From Micromonospora musae (GTDB lineage: Bacteria > Actinomycetota > Actinomycetes > Mycobacteriales > Micromonosporaceae): 64,000 nucleotides of DNA. Of the stretch, positions 1 to 9,166 are shown one piece after another. The notes under the pieces are model-generated. The model was not told the origin of the DNA. It saw nothing but the letters and a program-made list of their open reading frames with translations, and ran no database searches. The number at the start of each line of letters is the position of its first letter. The stretch's first letter is position 1. The position numbers and the translations under genes were made by a program. The stretch covers positions 558,001 through 622,000 of the forward strand of contig NZ_RAZT01000001.1 in NCBI RefSeq assembly GCF_003626635.1. The letters are read 5' to 3'.

Positions 1-110
1 CGCCCCTGCTCACATCCGATGATCTTTCCGTAGAAGTGACGGGCGGCGTCGAGGTCGTCGACGGGCATGGCCAGGTGGAAGCGCGGGATGGGCGGGTTGA
101 GGCTGGTCAC
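1..110 (-). CDS. VOC (glyoxalase/bleomycin-resistance fold) family protein, 3' part outside the window
   Basis: Only the first 36 codons are in the window. Read on the minus strand from a GTG start at 110, the peptide begins with [20 protein letters not shown] and continues into AARHFYG and GCEQGR. That pattern (a beta-strand ending in a metal-ligand-type His, then [12 protein letters not shown], then GCEQGR) is typical of the first beta-alpha-beta module of VOC-fold proteins. A GGAGAGG ribosome binding site lies just upstream. It is divergent from the secreted lipase at 298. Which VOC activity it has cannot be told from this fragment. Confidence 0.7.
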   Translation of the reverse strand, partial: MTSLNPPIPRFHLAMPVDDLDAARHFYGKIIGCEQG

Positions 111-297
111 GTGCGCTGGTCCTCTCCGGAGGGATCGCGGCCGGCTGCCGTCACGGGTCGGGACGGCGTCGCGGCCTCGCCTGCTCCGTCATCCTCCGCC
201 ATCGGCCGCGCCCGACGAAAGGGTTGGCGGGTCCGCCGCCGTCTGGCACGATACTTGCGCTTGCAGTGCAAAAACCTCGTCCCTCGATGGAGGATCG

Positions 298-1626
298 ATG
301 CACACTCTCCGCCGACGGATGCTCGCCCTGCTCACCGGGATCGCGGTCGCGGCCGGGCTCACCGTCACCACCAGCCCACCCGCCGCCGGGGCAGCCGCCG
401 GGGCTTCGTACCGTCCCGTGGTCTTCGTGCACGGCAGCGCCGGATCGGCGTCGCAGTTCCAGACCCAGGCCAAGCGGCTGGCCAGCAACGGCTACCCGAT
501 CGACCTGATCGAGGCGCAGGAGTACGACTCACCGAACGTCGCCGCGATCCTGCCGCAGATCTACGCGGAGCTGGACGCGCGGATCAGCCGCCTGCTCGCC
601 GCCAGCGGCGCGGACAAGGTGGACCTGCTCGCGCACTCCCTCGGCACCTTCGTTCTGCAGGGGTACCTCAGCAGCTCGCCGGCGCGCGCCGACCGGGTCG
701 CGCACTACGTCAACCTGGACGGGCGCACCGCGACGTCTCCGCCGGGCGGAGTGCCCACCCTCGCGATCTGGGGTGAGGGCGACCCGGCCAGAACGATCGC
801 CGGTGCGACCAACGTGTACCTCCCGGACCAGTCCCACACCCAGACGGTCTCCTCGGCGGAGTCGTTCCGCGAGATCTTCCGGTTCTTCCGAGGTCGGGAG
901 CCGCGTACCACCCGGATCGTTCCGCAGCTGCTCGGCACCGCTCGGGTCTCCGGCCGCGCCGTGCTCTTTCCGAGCAACGTCGGCGTCACCGGCGCGACCC
1001 TGGAGATCTACCCGGTCAGCGCCCTGACCGGTCGTCGGCTCACCAACCGCCCCGCACACCGGCTGCCGCTGACCGGCGACGGCTCGTTCGGTCCGATCCC
1101 GGTGCTCGCCACCGCGCGGTACGAGTTCGCGATCGTGCGTACGGGCGCGGCGACGCACCACTTCTACTTCCAGCCGTTCCTGCGCTCCGACGCGTTCGTG
1201 CGGCTGCTCACCAGCCGGCCCGGCGAGGGGCTCAGCGCGCTGATCGACACCAGCGACCGGCACACGGCGCTGACCATCCAGCGGCAGAAGGAGTGGTGGG
1301 GCGACCAGGGCGACGCCGGCGACAAGCTGTGGATCAACGGCCGTGAGGTGCTGAACGCCGCGAACTCGCCGCGCGCCAAGCGGACGATCGGCATCTTCGC
1401 CTTCGACGACGGCAGTGACCGGGTCACCGACCTGACCGCTCCCCTGCCGGAGTTCTTCAGCCAGACCTTCATGACCGGCATGGACGTCTTCATCCCGGCC
1501 GCGCCGGCGCACCTCGGCCTCGTCTCGATCGCCGTCGACCCGCGCGGCGGCGGGCTCGACCTGATCACCGTGCCGAACTGGAGGTCGAGCGAGCACCGCG
1601 TGACGGTGAACGTCGACGACTTCTGA
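298..1626 (+). CDS. Secreted alpha/beta-hydrolase, lipase-like, with C-terminal beta-rich domain
   Basis: A 442-residue secreted hydrolase, probably a lipase or esterase. I chose the ATG at 298 because GGAGG precedes it and a clean signal peptide follows (basic RRR, hydrophobic stretch, Ala-rich cleavage region near residue 33); upstream in-frame codons do not look coding. The hydrolase domain (about 38-200) starts with VVFVHG and has a nucleophile elbow AHSLG with Ser114. The rest (about 210-442) has no motif I can assign firmly; it is beta-rich and recalls the accessory lipid-binding domains of Archaeoglobus-lipase-like enzymes, which is inference. It stands alone and ends at a hairpin shared with the convergent reductase gene. 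Substrate is unknown. Confidence 0.8.
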   Translation: MHTLRRRMLALLTGIAVAAGLTVTTSPPAAGAAAGASYRPVVFVHGSAGSASQFQTQAKRLASNGYPIDLIEAQEYDSPNVAAILPQIYAELDARISRLLAASGADKVDLLAHSLGTFVLQGYLSSSPARADRVAHYVNLDGRTATSPPGGVPTLAIWGEGDPARTIAGATNVYLPDQSHTQTVSSAESFREIFRFFRGREPRTTRIVPQLLGTARVSGRAVLFPSNVGVTGATLEIYPVSALTGRRLTNRPAHRLPLTGDGSFGPIPVLATARYEFAIVRTGAATHHFYFQPFLRSDAFVRLLTSRPGEGLSALIDTSDRHTALTIQRQKEWWGDQGDAGDKLWINGREVLNAANSPRAKRTIGIFAFDDGSDRVTDLTAPLPEFFSQTFMTGMDVFIPAAPAHLGLVSIAVDPRGGGLDLITVPNWRSSEHRVTVNVDDF

Positions 1627-1642
1627 CCACGAGTCAGGGCGG

Positions 1643-1681
1643 GTGTCGACGTCGGCGAGTGGCCGTGGCCGACGTCGACAC
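1643..1681. terminator. Bidirectional terminator hairpin
   Basis: A perfect 14-bp inverted repeat (GTGTCGACGTCGGC at 1643-1656 and its complement at 1668-1681, 11-nt loop) lies between the convergent lipase (stop 1626) and reductase (stop 1728) genes. There is no U-tract, as is usual in high-GC actinomycetes. Confidence 0.75.
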
Positions 1682-1727
1682 AGGCCCGGGCCGGAGTTCA
1701 GGTCTCGAAACCGGGCGGAGGCCGACG

Positions 1728-2387
1728 TCAGTCGAGGACCGTCGTCGAGCGCCCCTCGTCCACCGTGTACGCGCCCGCGGAGATCGCGCCGAAGCTCCTG
1801 GGGTCGAGGGTCAGCGAGACGACGCCGCCGGGCAGTACCCGTGTGCTCTCCTCGACGGTCGCGAACGTCGTGGGCGTCGATCCGTCCGGGAAGAGGCGCT
1901 TGCCCGTGCCGACGACGACCGGGTACTGGAGCAGCCGGTAGACGTCGACGAGCCCCGCCTGATGCAGCGTCTGCACGAGCTTCCAGCTCCCGTGCACCTG
2001 GAGTTCCCTGCCGGGAAGCTCCTTGAGGCGGCGTACCTCGTCGGCCGGGTCACCGCGCAGGACCGTCGTCGGGCTCCAGTCGGCTTCGTCGTCGGTCAGC
2101 GTGGAGCTGACGACATACTTCGGCAGCGTGTTGAGCTTGGTGGAGATCAGGTTGTCGGGTTCGGTGACCTTCGGCCAGTACCCGCCGAGCAGGCCGTAGC
2201 TGGTTCGGCCGAAGAGGAACGCGTCGGCCGCGCGGAACCAGCTCTCGACGACCTCGTTGGTGTGCGTCGAGGCGTACGGAACGAGCCACCCGCCGCGGTC
2301 GAAGCCGCCGGAGCGGTCCTCGTCGGGCGCGCCCGGTCCTTGCACGACGCCGTCGAGACTCACGAAGATGTTGACGCTGAGCAGCAT
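1728..2387 (-). CDS. Dihydrofolate reductase / RibD C-terminal family protein
   Basis: A 219-residue cytoplasmic protein. It opens with LLSVNIFVSLDGVVQGPG, the first strand and loop of the DHFR/RibD-C fold, followed by DAFLFGRTSYGLL, KYVVSST and ELQVHGSWKLVQTL, all hallmarks of the stand-alone reductase-like family common in actinomycetes. The family uses NADPH, but true dihydrofolate reduction is doubtful for these paralogues; they are usually annotated only as dihydrofolate reductase family proteins. It lies 57 bp downstream of an AraC-type regulator on the same strand, a pairing that suggests cotranscription. It ends at the shared hairpin at 1643-1681. Confidence 0.85.
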   Translation of the reverse strand: MLLSVNIFVSLDGVVQGPGAPDEDRSGGFDRGGWLVPYASTHTNEVVESWFRAADAFLFGRTSYGLLGGYWPKVTEPDNLISTKLNTLPKYVVSSTLTDDEADWSPTTVLRGDPADEVRRLKELPGRELQVHGSWKLVQTLHQAGLVDVYRLLQYPVVVGTGKRLFPDGSTPTTFATVEESTRVLPGGVVSLTLDPRSFGAISAGAYTVDEGRSTTVLD

Positions 2388-2444
2388 GGTGTCCTCTGAA
2401 CTCGGGTCGCGGAGAGCCGGCCGGGGTCGGCCGGCAGACGGACG

Positions 2445-3173
2445 TTAGCTGCCGGGCCCGGGGTGCGTCTTGTACAGGAACGACATCGGGGCGAGGTGGC
2501 CCGCCCGCAGCTCGCGTGCGGTGCGCCCGACGTAGCGACGCAGCGCGTGCCCGAGGTGGGCCTGGTCGAAGTACCCCAACGTCTCGACGACTCCACGCCA
2601 GTCGAGGCCGTCGCGCAGCATCGTGGCTGCGGCGTTCGCGCGGTCGATCTGCCGAACGGCGGTCTGCGACAGCCCGGTGACCGCTCGGTAGCGGCGTTGC
2701 AGGGTGCGCTCGGTCGGGTTGGCTTCGGGCTGCGCGGCGACCTGCCCCTCATTCCCGAGCGGCGATCGCACCAGCAGAGCCGCGTCCTGCAGCCGCCGGA
2801 CGAAGTGCTCGACGTTGTCGAACGTCGGCGCTTCCCAGCTCTCGCCGCCGATGACGATCCTGCCTGATTCGGTCACCGGGAACGGCACGTACCCGTCGAC
2901 GATCGCGGCGGCGGGATGCGGCCGAAGAACCGCGCCGAACGCGAACCGGATCCCGAGGAACTCGGTGCCCGGCGGGACCGGTGCCGTGCTCGCCCTCGTC
3001 TCCGGTCCGCGTAGGCCGGCGAGGAAGCGTCCCTGCGCCCGCGAGAGGATCAGATGCCAGCAGGTGCGTGCTGTGGACGTCATCGTCTCCTCCGCGTCGG
3101 AGCGGGTGCGCCACACGCGGTCGACGAGGTTCACGTCGATCTCGGTGCCCCGATGCTCGAACCGCAGGGCCAT
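2445..3173 (-). CDS. AraC family transcriptional regulator
   Basis: A 242-residue DNA-binding regulator. The start is the ATG at 3173, which has GGAGGA four bases upstream; a longer reading frame exists further upstream but looks non-coding. The N-terminal half (about 1-135) is a probable effector domain of no family I can name. The C-terminal half (about 140-235) has the double helix-turn-helix of AraC proteins: ERTLQRRYRAVTGLSQTAVR, then GYFDQAHLGHALRRYVG, the second being the conserved YFDQAHL recognition helix. It precedes the DHFR-like reductase in a likely two-gene operon and probably controls it. The trigger is not visible. Confidence 0.87.
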   Translation of the reverse strand: MALRFEHRGTEIDVNLVDRVWRTRSDAEETMTSTARTCWHLILSRAQGRFLAGLRGPETRASTAPVPPGTEFLGIRFAFGAVLRPHPAAAIVDGYVPFPVTESGRIVIGGESWEAPTFDNVEHFVRRLQDAALLVRSPLGNEGQVAAQPEANPTERTLQRRYRAVTGLSQTAVRQIDRANAAATMLRDGLDWRGVVETLGYFDQAHLGHALRRYVGRTARELRAGHLAPMSFLYKTHPGPGS

Positions 3174-3228
3174 GGCCTCCTCCGTCTGCAATCCGCCGAG
3201 GTGTCGGCGACCTCGGGCAGCCTCAGAG

Positions 3229-5163
3229 CTAGGGGACGATCCGGTAGCCGATCCCGGCCGCCGTGATGCGGTCGAGGTCGGCCGCCGTGATGCCGTGTCC
3301 GGTGAACCGCTCCACCGCGACCAGACCCTTCTGTCTGCGGTCGACGTGGTCGTCGAGGTCGAGCCCGGCGAGCGCCGCCGCGATCGCCGGCTCGGCGGCG
3401 ACCTTCGGGTCGAGGTCACCGACCGTCCCGGGCTCGAACGCGGCGAGCAGTCGCCCGTGCTCCGCGAAGGAGAGCCGGGTGAGCGCGTGGGCGTTCCAGA
3501 ACATGCTGGCCGCCCGACCACCAGCGGAGGCGCGCCGCAGGACCGGTCCCCGCGAACCGCGGAAGCCGTTGAACTCGACGGCCAGGATCGCCGGCCCGGC
3601 GTCGAGCACCGTGACCCAGGGGAAGTTCGCGTCCCCGGCGAACAGGTCCTCCTCGATCGAAGGGATCGGCTCCGGCCGCTTCGGGTCGGCGCCGAAGGCG
3701 TTCAGCACCTCCTCGACGGTGGCGCCGGTCGTCACGGTGACGGTCGCCGCCTCCGACAGGGAGCTGCGGCGGATCCACCGGTACGCCTGCTCCGGCCGGG
3801 GCGCGCGCACCGGCGCGGTCTCGCCCGGCACGCGGTCTCCCGGCCGGTCGGCGCGCCGATGGACGACCTCCGCGGCGGCGGGGGCCGCCCAGACCATCAG
3901 CTCGTACGTCTCCGCGTCCGGGTCCTCGGTCTCGGCGCGGCCGCGCGCGTGCACCCGTAGGCGGTAGTCGCCGGGCCAGGGCGGGGTCTGGGCGCGTAGC
4001 TGCGGCTCGCTCGTGCCGTCGGGGCCGAGCACCGACGCGAGCCCTTCGGCCGCGCGCCAGCTGACCTCGACGACCTCCTCCCAACCGGCCGCCACCTCGG
4101 GCGGCGCCTCGGCCAGCACCGTGAGGTGGACCCGCACCGCGCCGTCAGCCCGGCCGGTCCGGATCACCGCGCCGCCGTCGACCACGGTGACCAGCGCGTT
4201 GTCGGGGAGGTCGGCGGCGTCGGGGAACGCGCCCTCGACCAACCCGAACCGGTGGCCCGACACCGGCACCGAGCCGTACGACTGCCGGGGCAGCAGGTAC
4301 TCGGCTCGGACCTTCTCCAGCAGCGCCGGGGCGTACGTGGGCGGCGTCGGCGTCTCCCGCAGCACGACGGCCGCCGCACCGATCCCGATGCCCACGACGG
4401 CCGCGGCCCGGTCGACGACGGGCGGCACCTGCGCCGGGCCGACGACGGTGTGCGCCACCGCCACGGCGAGAGCCAGGTGCGTCTTGCCGTGCTGCGCCGC
4501 GATGGCGGGCTCGTCACCGGCGTCCGACATCTCCGCCAGGAGCGGGGCGACGGACGGGTGCGCCGCGAGCCGCCGGGTCAGCGCGAGCACCAGGTCGGCG
4601 AGGCCGGGTCGCAGCCCCTCCACCAGCAGCGCCGCGGTCAGTGGCTCACTCTCCTGGCCGGTCGAGGCGAACCCGAAGCGACCGCCGGCGGGTGGCGGCG
4701 GCAGGTACGTCGCGAGGCCCGGCACGTCGGCTGCTTCCGCGCCGGCCACGGTCAGCTCCAACGCGCCGAGCAGTCGTTCGGGGAGCAGCGGCCCCAGGCC
4801 GCGTAGCGCGGCCGTCGTCGCTGGTTCCGCCGGCGTCGGGTCGGGGCGCTGGGCCACTCGGGGCAGCTCCTGAGGGTTCAACGTGCCCAGGCGGCGCAGC
4901 CCGACCGGCGCGGCCGATTTGCGCTGCGCGGCGACGGGAGCTTGCAACGATCGGACCGCCACCCGGCCGTGGCCGGCGCGCCCGAGGGTGGATCGCCTCT
5001 CCTGTCGCGCCTCGTCAGGTGTGCCCAACCGCCCGAGCCGCGCCGCGGGGCCCGACGGGATCAGGCCCCCGAGCGCCCGCATCGCGGCGGCGACCGGTGG
5101 CAGGAGTTCGTCGACGAGTCTGTCGGAGACGTCGAGCACCGCGTACCCCCGTTCGCTGACCAT
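3229..5163 (-). CDS. Large protein of unknown function with a DUF6461-like C-terminal domain
   Basis: A 644-residue protein without signal peptide or clear membrane segments, starting at an ATG preceded by GGAG. The C-terminal 170 residues (about 474-644) contain ATVEEVLNAFGADP, PWVTVLDAGPAILAVEFNGF and MFWNAHALTRLSFAEHG, which resemble the actinobacterial DUF6461 family; I place it there from memory of the pattern. Residues 1-470 are Ala/Pro/Arg-rich, with an aliphatic region around 190-290, and I recognise no domain in them. Fusion of this domain to such a long N-terminus is unusual. It is divergent from the Excalibur gene and 55 bp upstream of the AraC gene on the same strand. Function unknown. 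Confidence 0.65.
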   Translation of the reverse strand: MVSERGYAVLDVSDRLVDELLPPVAAAMRALGGLIPSGPAARLGRLGTPDEARQERRSTLGRAGHGRVAVRSLQAPVAAQRKSAAPVGLRRLGTLNPQELPRVAQRPDPTPAEPATTAALRGLGPLLPERLLGALELTVAGAEAADVPGLATYLPPPPAGGRFGFASTGQESEPLTAALLVEGLRPGLADLVLALTRRLAAHPSVAPLLAEMSDAGDEPAIAAQHGKTHLALAVAVAHTVVGPAQVPPVVDRAAAVVGIGIGAAAVVLRETPTPPTYAPALLEKVRAEYLLPRQSYGSVPVSGHRFGLVEGAFPDAADLPDNALVTVVDGGAVIRTGRADGAVRVHLTVLAEAPPEVAAGWEEVVEVSWRAAEGLASVLGPDGTSEPQLRAQTPPWPGDYRLRVHARGRAETEDPDAETYELMVWAAPAAAEVVHRRADRPGDRVPGETAPVRAPRPEQAYRWIRRSSLSEAATVTVTTGATVEEVLNAFGADPKRPEPIPSIEEDLFAGDANFPWVTVLDAGPAILAVEFNGFRGSRGPVLRRASAGGRAASMFWNAHALTRLSFAEHGRLLAAFEPGTVGDLDPKVAAEPAIAAALAGLDLDDHVDRRQKGLVAVERFTGHGITAADLDRITAAGIGYRIVP

Positions 5164-5272
5164 CGGACTGCTCCGTGAGGCTACCGAAGGGATCCGACAG
5201 GACGGCTCGCGTCGTCGTCCGGATCAGGCGCTTCGTCCGAGCGGTCAGCCTCTCGGGCGCCTGTCTCGTACC

Positions 5273-5292
5273 GGACACGTGTCCTGGCCAGG
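5273..5292. promoter_or_regulatory. Two overlapping perfect palindromes upstream of the Excalibur gene
   Basis: GGACACGTGTCC (5273-5284) and CCTGGCCAGG (5283-5292) are perfect palindromes that share two bases. They end 7 bp before the likely start codon at 5300, in a 136-bp divergent intergenic region. They may be an operator, but so close to the start they could also act on the mRNA. Inference only. Confidence 0.3.
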
Positions 5293-5299
5293 ATCACCC

Positions 5300-6004
5300 A
5301 TGCTGCCCGTCGTGACTGATCATCCTCCTCCTGACCCTCGGCGCGGCGAGGCACCATACCCACCACCGTCCGACCCCACCGCGAACCACTCCGCCGCTGC
5401 CACGCCCTCGTGGTGGAAGCGGCAGTCGACCGCCGTGCAGTCCTTTCTGATCAGCGTGATGGTCATCTTGCTGCTCTGCTGCGGCGGTGCGCTGGGCGGG
5501 TTCATCGCCGGAGACTCACCCGAACCCGACTCGAGCGCTACCGCCAGCTCCGGCACGGAACCGGCCCGGGCCGCAGCCGCAGCCGCACCGACACCCTCCG
5601 AGCCGTCGACCTCGCCCGCCACGGCCGCCACGTCGGCGAAGCCGTCGCCGTCGAAGGTGGCGCCGAGCAAGGCCGCGCCGACCGCCGTCCACTACCGCAA
5701 CTGCGACGCCGTGCGCGCCGCGGGCAGGGATCCGCTGCTGGCGGGAGAGCCGGGCTATCGCGCCGGTCTCGACCGCGACGGCGACGGCGTTGCCTGCGAG
5801 TCGGAGGGCGCCCGAGGCGACGACGGGGAGCCGGCCGGAGGTGACCCGGGTGGCGGTGACAACGGCGACGGGGACGACACCGACCCGCGCTTCTCCACCT
5901 GCGCCAAGGCGAAGGCGGCCGGTTATGGTCCCTACCGTCGTGGGGTGGATCCGGAGTACCACTGGTACCAGGACCGCGACGGCGACGGCACGGTTTGCGA
6001 GTAG
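5300..6004 (+). CDS. Membrane-anchored protein with two Excalibur calcium-binding domains
   Basis: A 234-residue protein. The ATG at 5300 has AGGA six bases upstream; a GTG at 5312 is an alternative. It has a Pro-rich cytoplasmic head, one membrane segment (about 54-74, SFLISVMVILLLCCGGALGG), a long low-complexity Ala/Ser/Pro/Thr linker, and two Excalibur modules (about 130-168 and 196-234). Each module starts with a Cys-containing segment (NCDAVRAAG, TCAKAKAAG) and ends in the EF-hand-like DRDGDG..CE. Excalibur domains are extracellular Ca-binding modules often joined to nucleases, but no catalytic domain is present here. The modules are likely exposed at the cell surface. Function unknown. 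Confidence 0.82.
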   Translation: MLPVVTDHPPPDPRRGEAPYPPPSDPTANHSAAATPSWWKRQSTAVQSFLISVMVILLLCCGGALGGFIAGDSPEPDSSATASSGTEPARAAAAAAPTPSEPSTSPATAATSAKPSPSKVAPSKAAPTAVHYRNCDAVRAAGRDPLLAGEPGYRAGLDRDGDGVACESEGARGDDGEPAGGDPGGGDNGDGDDTDPRFSTCAKAKAAGYGPYRRGVDPEYHWYQDRDGDGTVCE

Positions 6005-6120
6005 CGGAACGTTCAGCCGTCGAGATTCCTCTATCTGATCTTCGCTCGGCGGACACCCGTCCAGCCTCCGATCCCAGAATAATCCACGATGATCTATTCG
6101 TTCGGACGCGGGAGCGGAAC

Positions 6121-7194
6121 ATGCGCGACAGGATCAGCAGAGGTCGACGGTCCAGGATGGTACGGGCGTTGACGGCGGCGGGCGCCGCCGCGACACTGGC
6201 GGCGGCGCAGCTCGCAGCGCCCGCACCGGCGAGCGCCGCCGTCAGCCGGGCCGAGCTCGCCCTACGCTGGGCCCCCATCCACTACCAGGACGTCGACGCC
6301 ACCGGGGCCCACGCGCTGGGCGGTCAGTCCGACTACATCGCCAAGGTCGACTTCGACGGCGACCTGAACGGTCGCAACAACTGGGACCGGACGGGCCAGG
6401 CCGGCACCTCGCTCGCCGCGCACGCGTACTACTCGGTGGTGGAGACCAGCACCCACTGGTACCTCACGTACCTCTTCTTCCACCCTCGGGACTGGACGGA
6501 CCACCCGTTCTTCGAGACCGAGCACGAGAACGACGGCGAGGGTGTACTGCTCGCGGTCGAGCGGGACGGCTCCACCTACGGCGCCCTGCGTGGCGCGGTC
6601 ACCGTCGCGCACAGCGACTTCTACTCGTACACGCCGACGGGCAGCACGTGGAGCGGCGGCCGGGAGACCGTCGACGGCACGCTCCAGTTCCAGGCGTCGC
6701 CGCACGACTCCTTCCAGCACCCGGTGACGGCGCAGGAGGCGCAGGGCCACGGCCTGAAGGCGTACCCGCAGTACACGATCAACGGCGACGGCCTGGTCTA
6801 CTACCCGTCCACCGTCGCCGAGACGCCGAGCGACGGCAACGACCGTGACGTGCGGTACAAGCTGATCGACATCTTCGCCGCCGACGGGCTCTGGGCGCAG
6901 CGGGCCGACTCGACCCTCTTCGCCGGGCTCGGCACGTTCGCCGGTGACACCTCCGGTGACTGCGGCTCCGGCACCTGGAGCTGCTCGGCGAACTCGGCGA
7001 ACGCGCCGTGGGGCTGGGACGACGGCAACGACCTGCCCGCCCGCGGTGAGCTGGCCAGCGACCCGGCGAAGTTGTCCGTCGAGTACTTCACCATCCCGGC
7101 CGGGCTGTCCCGGACGTACACCTACAACCCGTACGCCGGCGCGGCGGCCGAGTTGGCGAAGGTGGCGAAGACCGCTCCGCCGGTCGTCGACTGA
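6121..7194 (+). CDS. Secreted protein of unknown function (weak NPP1-like resemblance)
   Basis: A 357-residue exported protein starting at an ATG with GGGAG upstream. The signal peptide has a twin-Arg-like basic head (SRGRRSRM), an Ala-rich core and cleavage near ASA-A at residue 39. The mature part starts ELALRWAPIHYQDVD and has AAHAYYSVVETSTHWYLTYL with FFHPRDW and a nearby EHENDGEG. This layout recalls secreted NPP1-type proteins, where a GHRHDWE-type motif binds metal, but that exact motif is absent, so I do not assign it. Two Cys (CGSGTWSC) could form a small disulfide loop. It is monocistronic and ends at the hairpin at 7207-7239. Confidence 0.7.
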   Translation: MRDRISRGRRSRMVRALTAAGAAATLAAAQLAAPAPASAAVSRAELALRWAPIHYQDVDATGAHALGGQSDYIAKVDFDGDLNGRNNWDRTGQAGTSLAAHAYYSVVETSTHWYLTYLFFHPRDWTDHPFFETEHENDGEGVLLAVERDGSTYGALRGAVTVAHSDFYSYTPTGSTWSGGRETVDGTLQFQASPHDSFQHPVTAQEAQGHGLKAYPQYTINGDGLVYYPSTVAETPSDGNDRDVRYKLIDIFAADGLWAQRADSTLFAGLGTFAGDTSGDCGSGTWSCSANSANAPWGWDDGNDLPARGELASDPAKLSVEYFTIPAGLSRTYTYNPYAGAAAELAKVAKTAPPVVD

Positions 7195-7206
7195 TCGCGG
7201 ACGAGG

Positions 7207-7239
7207 GACGCGGCCGGCCCGAGCGGGGCCGGCCGCGTC
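7207..7239. terminator. Bidirectional terminator hairpin
   Basis: Perfect 14-bp arms (GACGCGGCCGGCCC at 7207-7220, complement at 7226-7239) around a 5-nt loop, between convergent genes ending at 7194 and 7283. Confidence 0.75.
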
Positions 7240-7282
7240 GCGGTAACGTCGGTCCACAGCCGGCGGTCACCGGGTCAGCCGC

Positions 7283-9157
7283 TCAAGGCCGAGGAGCGGC
7301 CACGTCCGCCGGGAGACGCGACAGCGCGGTCGCCAGCAGGCCGGCGAGCGCCGCGCCGCCGCCCGGCGCCTCCTGCGGGTGCAGGACGAGCAGGACCACG
7401 TCGCCGCGCCGACCAACGACCCGATCCCGTGCGGCGTAGGCCTCGTCGCCGACGCCGGGCAGCGCCTGGCCGACGCTGCGGCTCAGCAGCAGCGCGGCCC
7501 GCGCCATCCTGCCGCCCGCCACGACGTTGACGACGAGCACGGTCGAGCCCCGGCCGTCGACGAACCGGGCGCCCCACCGCGCCTCGGCGGCGGATTCGGG
7601 ACGGACGAGCGACACCCGCATCCCGAGCGCGGCGCCGACCTCCGCCGCGCTGAGCAGGCGCTCCGGATGGAGACCACCCGGGGCCGCCCCGGCGGACCCG
7701 GTCTCCTCGCCGTCCGCGTCGTCGTACGGCTCGGCGATCTCGGGTGCCGGCCGCTGCACGGCGACCCGGATGACGCGGCGGGTCCAGGGGCGGACGCGTA
7801 CGGTGACGACGTCGCCGAGCCGGCATTCGCCCGCGATCTCCTGCGGCAGGACCCAGGCGCGCAGCTGGTCGGCGTGGCCGTCGTCGACGACGAGGTAGTG
7901 GTTGACCGGGGTGGAGCTGCTGTCACTGTCGGAGGAGTGCACCTGCCAGACCTGGTGCCAGAGCACCTCACCGGTGACGTCGGCGGGTGCGACCAGATCG
8001 ATCACCACCCGGACGACGAGGTAGGCGGCGTAGCCGAGCAGCAGCAGGCCGAGCGTGATGACGCCGAGCGTGACGGGGTCGATCGACGTCCACCGCGCCC
8101 CGGGGCCCGCCGACGCGGCGGAGCCGGAGGCCGAGTCGAGCAGTGCCACGCCGACGATCCTCGTGAGGGTCCAGCCGATCATGCCGGCGAGGACCGCCCG
8201 GAAGACGATCCAGCCCAGGGCCTGACCGTAGCGGGGCATGCCCGCCGGGTAGGTGACCGGCACCTGGCGCCAGCCGCCGCCGTACGACGACCAGAGCCGA
8301 GTGCGGTCGGCCACGCCGAGATGGATCACCCGCGAGGCGACCCGGGTGACGCCGAGGGCTGCGCCGTAGGAGAGGTACCGGTCCCAGACCGCCACCGCGG
8401 CGGGAGGCAGCTCGGCGAACGACTCGTGGTCGGCGAGCCAGGCGCGCAACCCGAGCCAGCGGGTGGCGGCCTCTCGCCCGGCCGGGGTGTCCCGTTCGCC
8501 GAGGTCCCGGCCGGCGACGCCGACGAGCACCGCCGCCGTGACGACGAACGCGGCGACGCTGCCGAACTGGTCGTCGCCGGTGCGACGGACGAGGTGCCAG
8601 ACGCCGGCGGCGACCCCCGCGGCGGCCACCACGCCGAGCACGCTGAGCACGGTGACCAGAACCTTCGAGAACCGTCGGCGGGAGAGCCCGAGTCGTCGGG
8701 CGTCGGCGATCACGTACCGGCGCATCCGCTTCGACCAGGAGGCGGCGCGCCCCGCGTCGGCGAAGCTCAACGCGGTAAGCGGGACCACGCCGTCGACCGC
8801 GCGCTCGGTGACCCGGTCGTGGACCAGGCGCTCATACCGGGTGAGGTGCTCGGGCGACCGGCCGGTCAGGTGGACCGTCGTGTGCTGCGGGTCGGCGTCG
8901 GCCGGCCGCAGCTCGACGTATCCGCGCGCGGCGAGGTCGAGCAGAGTGGACTCGGCGGCGTCGACGGTGACCTGCCACTGGTTGGTCAGGAGGCTGACCA
9001 CCGCGGGCGGCTCCTGCCCGGGTAGCTCCATCGCGGCGGCGGCCGCCGGGACGCCGGCCGGGCGGTTCGACAGCCGGGCGAGGCAGTAGGCGGCGGCCCA
9101 GGCGGCGAGGCAGGCCGCCGGCAGGCCGAGTTCGACGGCGAGGTCGTAGGCGGTCAT
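7283..9157 (-). CDS. DUF2207-type membrane protein
   Basis: A 624-residue membrane protein, partner of the LemA gene 9 bp upstream. Near the N-terminus one hydrophobic segment is followed by PPAVVSLLTNQWQVTVDAAE and TLLDLAARGYVELR, the winged-helix-like signature of DUF2207 C-terminal regions. Two more hydrophobic segments follow around residues 165-205, then AWLADHESFAELPPAAVAVW and YLSYGAALGV, a segment typical of the family. Further membrane segments lie near 310-385. The last 200 residues include a soluble beta-rich region. The LemA-DUF2207 pairing is widespread in bacteria, but its biochemical role is not established. Compared with longer family members it seems to lack the N-terminal exported beta domain. 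Confidence 0.8.
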   Translation of the reverse strand: MTAYDLAVELGLPAACLAAWAAAYCLARLSNRPAGVPAAAAAMELPGQEPPAVVSLLTNQWQVTVDAAESTLLDLAARGYVELRPADADPQHTTVHLTGRSPEHLTRYERLVHDRVTERAVDGVVPLTALSFADAGRAASWSKRMRRYVIADARRLGLSRRRFSKVLVTVLSVLGVVAAAGVAAGVWHLVRRTGDDQFGSVAAFVVTAAVLVGVAGRDLGERDTPAGREAATRWLGLRAWLADHESFAELPPAAVAVWDRYLSYGAALGVTRVASRVIHLGVADRTRLWSSYGGGWRQVPVTYPAGMPRYGQALGWIVFRAVLAGMIGWTLTRIVGVALLDSASGSAASAGPGARWTSIDPVTLGVITLGLLLLGYAAYLVVRVVIDLVAPADVTGEVLWHQVWQVHSSDSDSSSTPVNHYLVVDDGHADQLRAWVLPQEIAGECRLGDVVTVRVRPWTRRVIRVAVQRPAPEIAEPYDDADGEETGSAGAAPGGLHPERLLSAAEVGAALGMRVSLVRPESAAEARWGARFVDGRGSTVLVVNVVAGGRMARAALLLSRSVGQALPGVGDEAYAARDRVVGRRGDVVLLVLHPQEAPGGGAALAGLLATALSRLPADVAAPRP

Positions 9158-9166
9158 CGGGCGGGC

